A program made the translations under genes and the position numbers. Positions 31,438 through 37,953 of a stretch of DNA of 64,000 nt are shown one piece after another (the stretch's first letter is position 1; the number at the start of each line of letters is the position of its first letter). Origin of the DNA: Sphingomonas sp. Leaf21 (GTDB lineage: Bacteria > Pseudomonadota > Alphaproteobacteria > Sphingomonadales > Sphingomonadaceae); NCBI RefSeq assembly GCF_916858675.1, contig NZ_CAKASM010000004.1, positions 1 through 64,000 on the forward strand. The letters run 5' to 3'. A model generated the notes under the pieces. It saw only the letters and a program-made list of their open reading frames with translations. It was not told the origin of the DNA and ran no database searches.

Positions 31438-32106
31438 ATGGGCATTTTCTCCCGCACCCGCGACATCGTCGCCGCCAATTTCGCCGACCTGCTGGACAAG
31501 GCGGAAGACCCCGCGAAGATGATCCGCATGATCATCCTCGAAATGGAGGAAACGCTTGTCGAGGTGCGCGCCTCCGCCGCCCGCACGATCGCCGACCAGA
31601 AGGAAATCCGCCGCCACATCATGAAGCTGGACCAGCTTCAGGACAGCTGGACCGAGAAGGCCGAGCTGGCGCTGTCGAAGGATCGCGAGGACCTGGCCAA
31701 GGCCGCGCTGATCGAGCGCCAGAAGGCGGCCGACATGGCCGACCAGTTGAAGGCCGAAGTCCAGGTGCTCGACGATGCGCTGCGCGCCTCGGAAGAGGAC
31801 ATCGCCAAGCTGCAGAACAAGCTGCGCGAGGCGCGGACCAAGCAGAATGCGGTGCAGACCCGTCTGGAAAGCGCCAACAACCGCTATCGCCTGCGCGAGA
31901 TGTGGAACGGGCCGAAGACGCACGACGCGTTCAGCCGCTTCGACGTGCTGGAGCGCAAGGTGGACGAGGCCGAGGGCCGCGCGGAAGCGCTGGGCCTGGG
32001 TTCGAACCCCAAAACGCTCGAGGACGAGATCGCCGAGCTGCGCGCGTCCGACCGGGTCGATGCCGAACTCGCCGCGCTCAAGGCGCGCCTGAACAAGGGA
32101 GAGTGA
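31438..32106 (+). CDS. pspA: Phage shock protein A
   Basis: A 222-residue PspA/IM30/ESCRT-III-like protein that binds stressed inner membrane and represses PspF. It begins with an amphipathic helix (MGIFSRTRDIVAANFADLLD), followed by long coiled coils (EDPAKMIRMIILEMEETLVE, ALIERQKAADMADQLKAEVQ) to about residue 180, and ends in the canonical helical C-terminus (ELRASDRVDAELAALKARL). Length is as in E. coli PspA. It starts 31 bases after the leader ORF and its stop nearly abuts pspB. Confidence 0.97.
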   Translation: MGIFSRTRDIVAANFADLLDKAEDPAKMIRMIILEMEETLVEVRASAARTIADQKEIRRHIMKLDQLQDSWTEKAELALSKDREDLAKAALIERQKAADMADQLKAEVQVLDDALRASEEDIAKLQNKLREARTKQNAVQTRLESANNRYRLREMWNGPKTHDAFSRFDVLERKVDEAEGRAEALGLGSNPKTLEDEIAELRASDRVDAELAALKARLNKGE

Positions 32107-32107
32107 G

Positions 32108-32401
32108 ATGGAGGATATCGTCACCCCCGGCGTCGCGATCGTCACCCTGTTCATCGCGCTGCCCTGGCTGATCCTGCACTATGTCACCAAGTGGAAGCAG
32201 GCACCGAAGATCACCCATGAGGACGAGCAGTTGCTCGACGAGCTTCACCTGCTCGCGCGGCGGCTGGAGGACCGGGTGAACACCGTCGAGCGCATCGTCG
32301 CCGCCGACAATCCCAACTTCAAGCCCAGCCTGTCGCAGTCCGAATGGCGCTCCGAACCGCGCCTCGGCCAGACCGACTACAGCCTCGATCGGAGGAACTG
32401 A
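32108..32401 (+). CDS. pspB: Phage shock protein B
   Basis: A 97-residue single-span inner membrane protein (hydrophobic VAIVTLFIALPWLILHYV near residues 9-26) that in E. coli works with PspC to relieve PspA inhibition of PspF. The central WKQAPKITHEDEQLLDELHL is recognisable. The cytoplasmic coiled coil LARRLEDRVNTVERIVAAD carries the motif that recurs in the downstream small proteins. It is longer than E. coli PspB (74 residues), with an extra polar tail. pspC starts one base after the stop. Confidence 0.93.
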   Translation: MEDIVTPGVAIVTLFIALPWLILHYVTKWKQAPKITHEDEQLLDELHLLARRLEDRVNTVERIVAADNPNFKPSLSQSEWRSEPRLGQTDYSLDRRN

Positions 32402-32402
32402 G

Positions 32403-32786
32403 ATGACCGCCAGCCGCACCAATTTCTACCTCGACAAGCAGAATGCGAAGTTCAAGGGCGTCTGCGCGGGGATCGCCGACTATACCGGCGTCGACGTGAT
32501 GTGGGTCCGCGTCGCCGCGGTCCTGCTGACCATCACCGGGGTCGGCTTCCCATGGGTGCCGGTCGCCTACATGCTGATCGCCTGGATGGCGGCGGCCAAG
32601 CCGATCGGGCTCTACCAGTCGGACGAGGACGCCAAGTTCTGGCAGGGCGTGCGCAGCAACCCGCGCCGCTCGACCGCCGAGGTCCGCTCGAAGTTCCGCG
32701 ATCTCGACCGTCGCCTCGCCGATATCGAGCTGCACTATACCAGCCGCAACCGCCAACTGGCCGACGAGATCGACAGCCTGCGCTGA
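32403..32786 (+). CDS. pspC: Phage shock protein C (PspC-domain)
   Basis: A 127-residue PspC-domain protein. The PspC domain covers residues 8-70, with KFKGVCAGIADYTGVDVMWV and a hydrophobic segment VGFPWVPVAYMLIAWMAA. After it the C-terminal tail is helical and ends DRRLADIELHYTSRNRQLAD then EIDSLR, an ending shared in kind with two of the next small proteins. It probably senses membrane or secretin stress and signals through PspA. The following gene starts 40 bases downstream. Confidence 0.95.
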   Translation: MTASRTNFYLDKQNAKFKGVCAGIADYTGVDVMWVRVAAVLLTITGVGFPWVPVAYMLIAWMAAAKPIGLYQSDEDAKFWQGVRSNPRRSTAEVRSKFRDLDRRLADIELHYTSRNRQLADEIDSLR

Positions 32787-32825
32787 TCGTCCGGCCGCAA
32801 CCAAATCTGAATGGGAGTAAGGATT

Positions 32826-33122
32826 ATGGCATGGGGAGGACCGGGTTTCGTCCTGGCGATCATCGCGATGTCGACGATGGGTTGGGTCGTGACCACCTGG
32901 ATCCGGGCAAAGCACGGCTACAGCCTGGACGGAGAATGGGGCGGCACGGTCGGCAAGACCGGCATGGCCGACGAACGCAAGGTCGAATTGCTGACCGCCG
33001 AGAACCAGAAACTGGTCGGCCAGGTCTCTCGACTGGAAGAGCGGATCGCGGTGCTGGAGCGGATCGCCACCGACCCCGCCGAGCGGACCGCGCGCGAAAT
33101 CGACAGCTTGCGCGATCGCTGA
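32826..33122 (+). CDS. Psp-operon small membrane coiled-coil protein 1
   Basis: A 98-residue protein with one N-terminal membrane helix (PGFVLAIIAMSTMGWVVTTW) and a cytoplasmic coiled coil. The C-terminus has RLEERIAVLERIATD followed by AREIDSLRDR, the module found in PspB and the next proteins. I chose ATG at 32826, directly after GGAGTAAGGATT; an ATG 15 bases earlier would overlap that ribosome site. No known family name comes to mind; PspB-like by layout. Confidence 0.8.
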   Translation: MAWGGPGFVLAIIAMSTMGWVVTTWIRAKHGYSLDGEWGGTVGKTGMADERKVELLTAENQKLVGQVSRLEERIAVLERIATDPAERTAREIDSLRDR

Positions 33123-33135
33123 GAGGAAAATTACG

Positions 33136-33435
33136 ATGCCAAATCTTTTCGCCGTCCTCGGCATCATGATCCCGGTCCTGGGCATCAGCTGCGGCCTGGT
33201 CGCCATCATCGGCGGCGTGTTTCTCAAGCCCTGGTTCGCCCTCCGCGAAAAGCAGCTGGCCACCGAAGCCTCGATGGTCGCCGAAAAGGCGGCGCAATAC
33301 GCGGCCCAGACCGAACGGCTCGAACAGCGGGTCCGGGTTCTGGAGCGGATCATCACCGATCGCGGACTGGCGCTGAGCGATGAGATCGACGCCTTGCGCA
33401 TTGGCGGTGAAACGGCCGCCCACATCGAACACTGA
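33136..33435 (+). CDS. Psp-operon small membrane coiled-coil protein 2
   Basis: A 99-residue protein with one long hydrophobic segment (LFAVLGIMIPVLGISCGLVA, extended by IIGGVFL) and then a basic/acidic helix. The module RLEQRVRVLERIITDRGLAL then SDEIDALR matches the neighbour proteins closely. It differs in having an alanine-rich coiled coil (EASMVAEKAAQYAAQTE) between membrane span and module. It starts 13 bases after the previous gene, with GAGAGGAAAATT as the ribosome site. Confidence 0.8.
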   Translation: MPNLFAVLGIMIPVLGISCGLVAIIGGVFLKPWFALREKQLATEASMVAEKAAQYAAQTERLEQRVRVLERIITDRGLALSDEIDALRIGGETAAHIEH

Positions 33436-33461
33436 TAAAAATCTAGAGGGGAGTTACCGCT

Positions 33462-33725
33462 ATGAATGGCGGACAGTTCATGGTCGTCATGATCGTCGCA
33501 ATCGTGATGATCGCCAACATCTTCAAGGCGAAGCACAAGCATCGCGGCGCGATCGGGCCCGAGATAATCGAGCATCTGCGCGGCGAGGGCAGTCGCGACA
33601 CCCAGGCGCTACGCGCCGAGGTTCAGCAGTTGAAGGACCGCATCCAGGTCCTCGAACGCGTCATCACTGATCAGCACAAGAGCATCGACCTCGACCGCGA
33701 GATCGAGCGGCTGCGCGATCGCTAA
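33462..33725 (+). CDS. Psp-operon small membrane coiled-coil protein 3
   Basis: An 87-residue protein with an N-terminal hydrophobic helix (FMVVMIVAIVMIANIF), a basic turn (KAKHKHRG) that marks the cytoplasmic side, and a coiled coil ending in QLKDRIQVLERVITDQHKSI and DREIERLRDR. It is the closest in module sequence to protein 2. It starts 26 bases after protein 2 with GGGGAG upstream. Confidence 0.8.
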   Translation: MNGGQFMVVMIVAIVMIANIFKAKHKHRGAIGPEIIEHLRGEGSRDTQALRAEVQQLKDRIQVLERVITDQHKSIDLDREIERLRDR

Positions 33726-33747
33726 TCGAGCCGAAGGGACAGGGATC

Positions 33748-33987
33748 ATGAACGAGACCAATCTCTACATCGTCCTCGCCACTGCCGGTCTCGCCGGTCT
33801 GGCGATGATCGTCACCGCCGGGCTTGCCGGTTGGCGTGGCTGGTTGCAGCTCAAGAGCCGCGAATATGACCGCAGCCACGACATGCCCTATCCGCCCGCC
33901 AGTTCGGCGGCGTCGCGGATCGAGATGGCGGACCTCAAGGAGCGGATCCGCAAGCTCGAGGCGATCGCAGCGGGCGTGGACCTGTAA
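33748..33987 (+). CDS. Psp-operon small membrane coiled-coil protein 4
   Basis: A 79-residue protein, the last of the series, with a membrane helix (LYIVLATAGLAGLAMIVTAG) and a short coiled coil MADLKERIRKLEAIAAGV that keeps only the first half of the shared module. AGGGACAGGG precedes the ATG. sufE begins about 75 bases downstream and is probably unrelated in function. Confidence 0.75.
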   Translation: MNETNLYIVLATAGLAGLAMIVTAGLAGWRGWLQLKSREYDRSHDMPYPPASSAASRIEMADLKERIRKLEAIAAGVDL

Positions 33988-34061
33988 CCATGGCGGCACC
34001 CGCGATGCCAGCGGGCGCTGCCCGGTTGTCGCCGGGCGCGAACCACGTTAGCGCGAGGGCC

Positions 34062-34463
34062 ATGTCCGACCTTGCCGAAATCCGCGACGAATATGAATTC
34101 CTCGACCCCGACGATCGCTATCGCCTGCTGATCGATCTCGGTCGCGCACTCGAGCCGATGCCCGAGGCGCTCAAGACCGACGCGACGCTGGTGCGCGGCT
34201 GCTCCGCTTCGGTCTGGGTCTATCCGACCAAGAGCGAGGGCAAGGGACTGCATTTCCTGGCAGATTCGAATGCGGCGATCACCAAGGGGATCATCGCGCT
34301 AGTGCTGAAGACGGTGCAGGACAAGGCGCCTGCGGACATTCTCTCGACCGATATCGAGCGCGAGCTCGCGCCGTTCGACCTGAAGAATCAGTTGAGTTCG
34401 AACCGGACCCAGGGGATTCCGAACATGATCGCTCTCATTCGGGAAACCGCCGGGCGGTATTGA
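34062..34463 (+). CDS. sufE: SufE-like sulfur acceptor protein
   Basis: A 133-residue protein that takes persulfide from a cysteine desulfurase and passes it to the SufBCD scaffold. The acceptor cysteine is in LVRGCSASVW (Cys47), and the closing LSSNRTQGIPNMIALIRE block is typical. I chose ATG at 34062 (MSDLAEIRDEYEFLDPDDRY); the frame runs upstream without a family match. No other suf gene is adjacent; two desulfurases lie 18 kb away. Confidence 0.93.
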   Translation: MSDLAEIRDEYEFLDPDDRYRLLIDLGRALEPMPEALKTDATLVRGCSASVWVYPTKSEGKGLHFLADSNAAITKGIIALVLKTVQDKAPADILSTDIERELAPFDLKNQLSSNRTQGIPNMIALIRETAGRY

Positions 34464-34479
34464 GCGGCGTTGGGCTCGG

Positions 34480-34660
34480 TGAGACACCGTTGCCCTCCCC
34501 CATCCCCTCCCGCCTGCGGGAGGGGAGCGGTTGGTGGCGAGGGCGGTTTTCCCCAAAGCCAATCTCGCCCGAGGCCAGCCGAGTCTGATTAGCCATATGG
34601 CCGCCTCTGGCCGCTCCCCTCCCGCAGGCGGGAGGGGCTGGGGGAGGGCCCGAAGTCTCA
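34480..34660. repeat. Inverted doublet of GGGAGGGG-family REP elements
   Basis: Palindromes at 34504-34525 and 34616-34637 face each other around a 90-base spacer. Outer flanks extend the symmetry: CTCGGTGAGAC left and GTCTCACCGAG right, plus CCCTCCCCCA / TGGGGGAGGG. The same doublet form occurs at 57830-57985. No gene lies in the spacer. Confidence 0.85.
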
Positions 34661-34683
34661 CCGAGCCCCCCACTATAAAACCA

Positions 34684-34977
34684 TCACCCCCGCCCCAACC
34701 GCGCGGCGATCGCCTCGACATCCTCGTCGGGCGTCACCACCAGCCATTCGCCCGGCCGCCGCCCGTCCACCAGCGTCACCGCATTCTTCGGGCACAAGCC
34801 GAGGCACTTGGTCTCCACCACGCCCACCGAGGCCTTGCGCCCCTTGCCGAAGAGGCGCTTGAGCGCCTTGGCCAGCGGCGTCTTGCCCTTGGGCCCGAAC
34901 CCACCGCCGACCTTCTTCGAGCATTTGCCGCAGACCAGAACCGTCGCCTCCCAATCCGCCTTGGCGCGACGGATCAT
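34684..34977 (-). CDS. (2Fe-2S) thioredoxin-like ferredoxin domain protein
   Basis: A 97-residue protein of the thioredoxin-like [2Fe-2S] ferredoxin type. The four ligand cysteines are in VCGKCSKK (Cys16, Cys19) and KCLGLCPKN (Cys58, Cys62), followed by VTLVDGRRPGEWLVV. It probably carries electrons; the partner is unknown. Its ATG overlaps the stop of the upstream J-domain gene (ATGA), so the two are coupled. Downstream lies a REP-like repeat doublet. Confidence 0.85.
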   Translation of the reverse strand: MIRRAKADWEATVLVCGKCSKKVGGGFGPKGKTPLAKALKRLFGKGRKASVGVVETKCLGLCPKNAVTLVDGRRPGEWLVVTPDEDVEAIAARLGRG

Positions 34978-35513
34978 TCGGGCTTCCAGCTCCGCCGTTC
35001 CTCGGCGGCGCGCAGGACTTCGTAGGCCGCCTGCACCTGCTGGAACTTCGTGGCCGCCTCGGGATCGCCGGGGCGGATATCGGGATGATTGGCCTTGGCC
35101 AGCCCGCGCCACGTCGCGCGGATCAGGTCGAACTCGGCATCCGGCTCCAGACCCAGCGCATCGAGCGCGCGCATCTCGTCGCGCGAGCGGGTGCCGTCGC
35201 CCGGCCCTGCCCAGGCCTGGTGCTTGGACTGGGCATAGCCTGCGCTGGTCCGGCGTTCCGACGCCTCGCGCGCCGCGGCTTCCTCGGCGCTCAGCCCCTG
35301 AAAATAGTCCCAGCCGCGATTATACTCGGCGGCGTGCGTTTCGCAGAAATACCAGCGATCGGGGCTGTTGGGTGATTTGGGCGCGGGACAATTGCCCGGC
35401 TGGTCACAGCCATGCCGGTCACAGATTCGCACCGGCTTGGCCTCACGCGCCGCGCCATAGCTGCGCCAGCGGGGAAAACCCCAGTCGTTGGATCGGGTAG
35501 AGGAACGCGCCAC
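34974..35513 (-). CDS. J-domain (DnaJ-like) protein with N-terminal cysteines
   Basis: A 179-residue protein whose C-terminal 60 residues are a J domain with the HPD motif (KANHPDIRPGD) followed by TKFQQVQAAYEVLR. J domains stimulate Hsp70 ATPase. The N-terminal half is unusual, with cysteines and histidines (CDRHGCDQPGNC and WYFCETH) that could bind a metal. The YFCETHAAEYNRGWDYFQGL block is typical of an alphaproteobacterial J-protein group of unknown client. It overlaps the ferredoxin gene by four bases. Confidence 0.85.
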   Translation of the reverse strand: MARSSTRSNDWGFPRWRSYGAAREAKPVRICDRHGCDQPGNCPAPKSPNSPDRWYFCETHAAEYNRGWDYFQGLSAEEAAAREASERRTSAGYAQSKHQAWAGPGDGTRSRDEMRALDALGLEPDAEFDLIRATWRGLAKANHPDIRPGDPEAATKFQQVQAAYEVLRAAEERRSWKPE

Positions 35514-35697
35514 GCCGTCGATTTAAGCGACTTCGCCGCAGGTGCAAGCATGGACGCGAAGGCTTTCGGGTCGCGGACCGGCGAAATGGCCAGGGAAAGG
35601 CTTGACCGCCAGCCGGTCGCTCATCATGAATTATACGTCATCATATATTCATGTCCGTTGCGGACATATGCGGACAATCGCGCAGTCAGGAGCCGCC

Positions 35698-37278
35698 ATG
35701 GCCCAAAGTCGTTCCTTCCTGGCCACCGCAAGAGCGGACGTGCCGGCCTCGATCGTGGTGGCGCTGGTCGCGCTGCCGCTTTGTCTGGGGGTCGCCGTCG
35801 CATCGGGCGCGCCGCCCTTTGCGGGGATGATCGCCGGGATCGCGGGCGGACTGGTCGTCGGTTTCCTGTCCAAGTCGCCGCTATCGGTGGCGGGGCCCGC
35901 GGCGGGCCTGACCGTGATCGTGTTCGAGGCGATCGAGCGACTGCCCAGTTTCCAGGTCTTCCTGCTGGCCGTGGTACTGGCGGGCGTGCTCCAGCTCGCC
36001 TTTTCCTTCACGCGGGCGGGCGTTCTGGCCGAGTTCGTCCCCTCCTCCGTCATCACGGGGATGCTTGCGGCGATCGGCCTGATCCTCATCCTCAAGCAGA
36101 TCCCCCATGCGATCGGCTATGACGGCGATTTCGAGGGCAGCTTCGAATATGCCAGCCGCGCGGGCGGCAACACCTTCACCGACCTGTGGACGAGCATCAG
36201 CAACGATATCGCCCCCGGCGCGGTGCTGATCGGCGCGGTGTCGCTCGCCTTCCTGTTCTGGTGGGATCATGCCAAGCCGAAGCAGGGCCCGCTCCGGCTT
36301 CTGCCCGGTCCGCTGGTCGTCGTGGTGATCGGCGTCGTCGGCAACATGCTGCTCGGCGCGCTCCGCCCCGACTGGCAGCTCGTCGGCAGCCATCTGGTGC
36401 AGGTGCCGGTCGCGGGCAGTGCGTCCGAGTTCGTCGGCCAGTTCCAGTTGCCCGACTTCGCGGCGATCGGCACCGGCGCGGTGTGGACGACGGCGATTAC
36501 GCTCGCCATCGTCGCCAGCCTGGAATCGCTGCTGAGCGTCAAGGCGGTGGACGAGCTCGATCCCCGCCGCCGCACCACCGACAAGAATTGGGAATTGATG
36601 GCACAGGGCGGCGGCAACATCGTCTCGGGTCTGCTCGGCGGTCTGCCCGTCACTTCGGTGATCGTCCGCTCCTCGGCCAATGTCGATGCGGGGGCGGAGA
36701 GCAAGCTGTCGACAATGTCACATGCCACCTGGCTGCTGCTGTCGGTCGCGCTGATCCCGGTGGTGCTGAACCAGATCCCGCTCGCCGCGCTGGCCGCCGT
36801 GCTGATCGCCACCGGCTACAAGCTGTGCAAGCCCAAGCTGTTCACCGAGCGCTACAAGCAGGGCTGGACCCAGTTCATCCCGTTCATCGTGACCATCCTG
36901 GCGATCCTGCGCACCGATCTGCTGATCGGCATCCTGGTCGGGCTGACCGTCGGCTTCGTCTTCGTCGTGGCGCGCAACTTCCGCCCGGCACTCACCTTCG
37001 CCTGCGATGGCGAGGACTGCCTGATCCGCGCGCGACGCAACCTCTATTTCATCCACAAATACGAATTGCAGAAATCGCTGGCAAAGGTGCCGGATGGCGC
37101 CAACCTGCTGATCGACCTGTCGTCGACCTCATATGTCGACCTGGACAATGTCGACATCGTCAACGCCTTCATCAAGGGCGCCGAGTTTCGCGGTATCACC
37201 GTGATCGTGCGCGGCGACATCGCCGAGCGGACCGCCCCGATGATCAACGCCCCATCGACCGGAGTGCGCTACGCATGA
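35698..37278 (+). CDS. SulP family anion transporter with STAS domain
   Basis: A 526-residue SulP/SLC26-type inner membrane carrier with about 12 hydrophobic segments (DVPASIVVALVALPLCLGVA, AGPAAGLTVIVFEAIERLP, GGLPVTSVIVRSSANVDAG). A short C-terminal STAS domain follows (about residues 445-520, ANLLIDLSSTSYVDLDNVDI). It overlaps the downstream beta-carbonic anhydrase by four bases, which suggests bicarbonate as substrate, as in BicA-type systems; sulfate remains possible. The ATG at 35698 follows AGGAG; upstream in-frame codons are not conserved. Confidence 0.9.
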   Translation: MAQSRSFLATARADVPASIVVALVALPLCLGVAVASGAPPFAGMIAGIAGGLVVGFLSKSPLSVAGPAAGLTVIVFEAIERLPSFQVFLLAVVLAGVLQLAFSFTRAGVLAEFVPSSVITGMLAAIGLILILKQIPHAIGYDGDFEGSFEYASRAGGNTFTDLWTSISNDIAPGAVLIGAVSLAFLFWWDHAKPKQGPLRLLPGPLVVVVIGVVGNMLLGALRPDWQLVGSHLVQVPVAGSASEFVGQFQLPDFAAIGTGAVWTTAITLAIVASLESLLSVKAVDELDPRRRTTDKNWELMAQGGGNIVSGLLGGLPVTSVIVRSSANVDAGAESKLSTMSHATWLLLSVALIPVVLNQIPLAALAAVLIATGYKLCKPKLFTERYKQGWTQFIPFIVTILAILRTDLLIGILVGLTVGFVFVVARNFRPALTFACDGEDCLIRARRNLYFIHKYELQKSLAKVPDGANLLIDLSSTSYVDLDNVDIVNAFIKGAEFRGITVIVRGDIAERTAPMINAPSTGVRYA

Positions 37279-37913
37279 GGGAATATAAGCAGCTCCTGCT
37301 GGCCAATAAGGCGTGGGCGACCGAATTGCTCGAGGAGAAGACCGACTTCTTCCAGCGCCAGACGGTGGGCCAGAAGCCCGATTTCCTCTGGATCGGCTGT
37401 TCCGACAGCCGGGTGACCCCCGAACAGATGACGATGACCCCGCCGGGGGGCATGTTCCTGCACCGCAACATCGCCAACCTGGTTCATGACGACGACCTCA
37501 ACCTCTTGTCGGTCGTCCAATATGCCGTCGACGTCTTGGGGGTCCGCCACGTTATCCTGTGCGGTCATCATGGCTGCGGCGGCGTGCTCGCGACGCTGCA
37601 GGGCGGGACCGAAGGGCCCGTCGACCAGTGGCTGGCCAATGCGCGCGACGTGCTCCACCGCCATCAGGACGAGATCGACGCGCAATCGGACGAAGGCGCG
37701 AAGGTCAACCGGCTGGTCGAAGTCAACGTGATGGAACAGCTCCGCCATCTCGCGCGGCTGGATACCATCCAGAGGGCGTTCGCCGAGAAGCGCGAGCTAT
37801 GGCTCCACGGCTGGGTCTACGACATTCGCGACGGGCATATCAAAACCCTGCTCGAGATCGATGCGACCACCGATCTCGACGGACTCGAACGCCCGGACAA
37901 GGTTCTGATCTGA
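37275..37913 (+). CDS. Beta-carbonic anhydrase
   Basis: A 212-residue zinc enzyme that interconverts CO2 and bicarbonate. Zinc ligands and the catalytic dyad are in GCSDSRVTPE (Cys42, Asp44, Arg46) and CGHHGCGG (His98, Cys101). The HRNIANLV and LWLHGWVYDIRDG blocks complete the match. The ATG lies inside the stop codon of the SulP gene (ATGA), so transporter and enzyme should be made together. Confidence 0.95.
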   Translation: MREYKQLLLANKAWATELLEEKTDFFQRQTVGQKPDFLWIGCSDSRVTPEQMTMTPPGGMFLHRNIANLVHDDDLNLLSVVQYAVDVLGVRHVILCGHHGCGGVLATLQGGTEGPVDQWLANARDVLHRHQDEIDAQSDEGAKVNRLVEVNVMEQLRHLARLDTIQRAFAEKRELWLHGWVYDIRDGHIKTLLEIDATTDLDGLERPDKVLI

Positions 37914-37953
37914 GGCGATGACGGGCCGGGACCGCCCTTCCCGGCCCGCTCCG

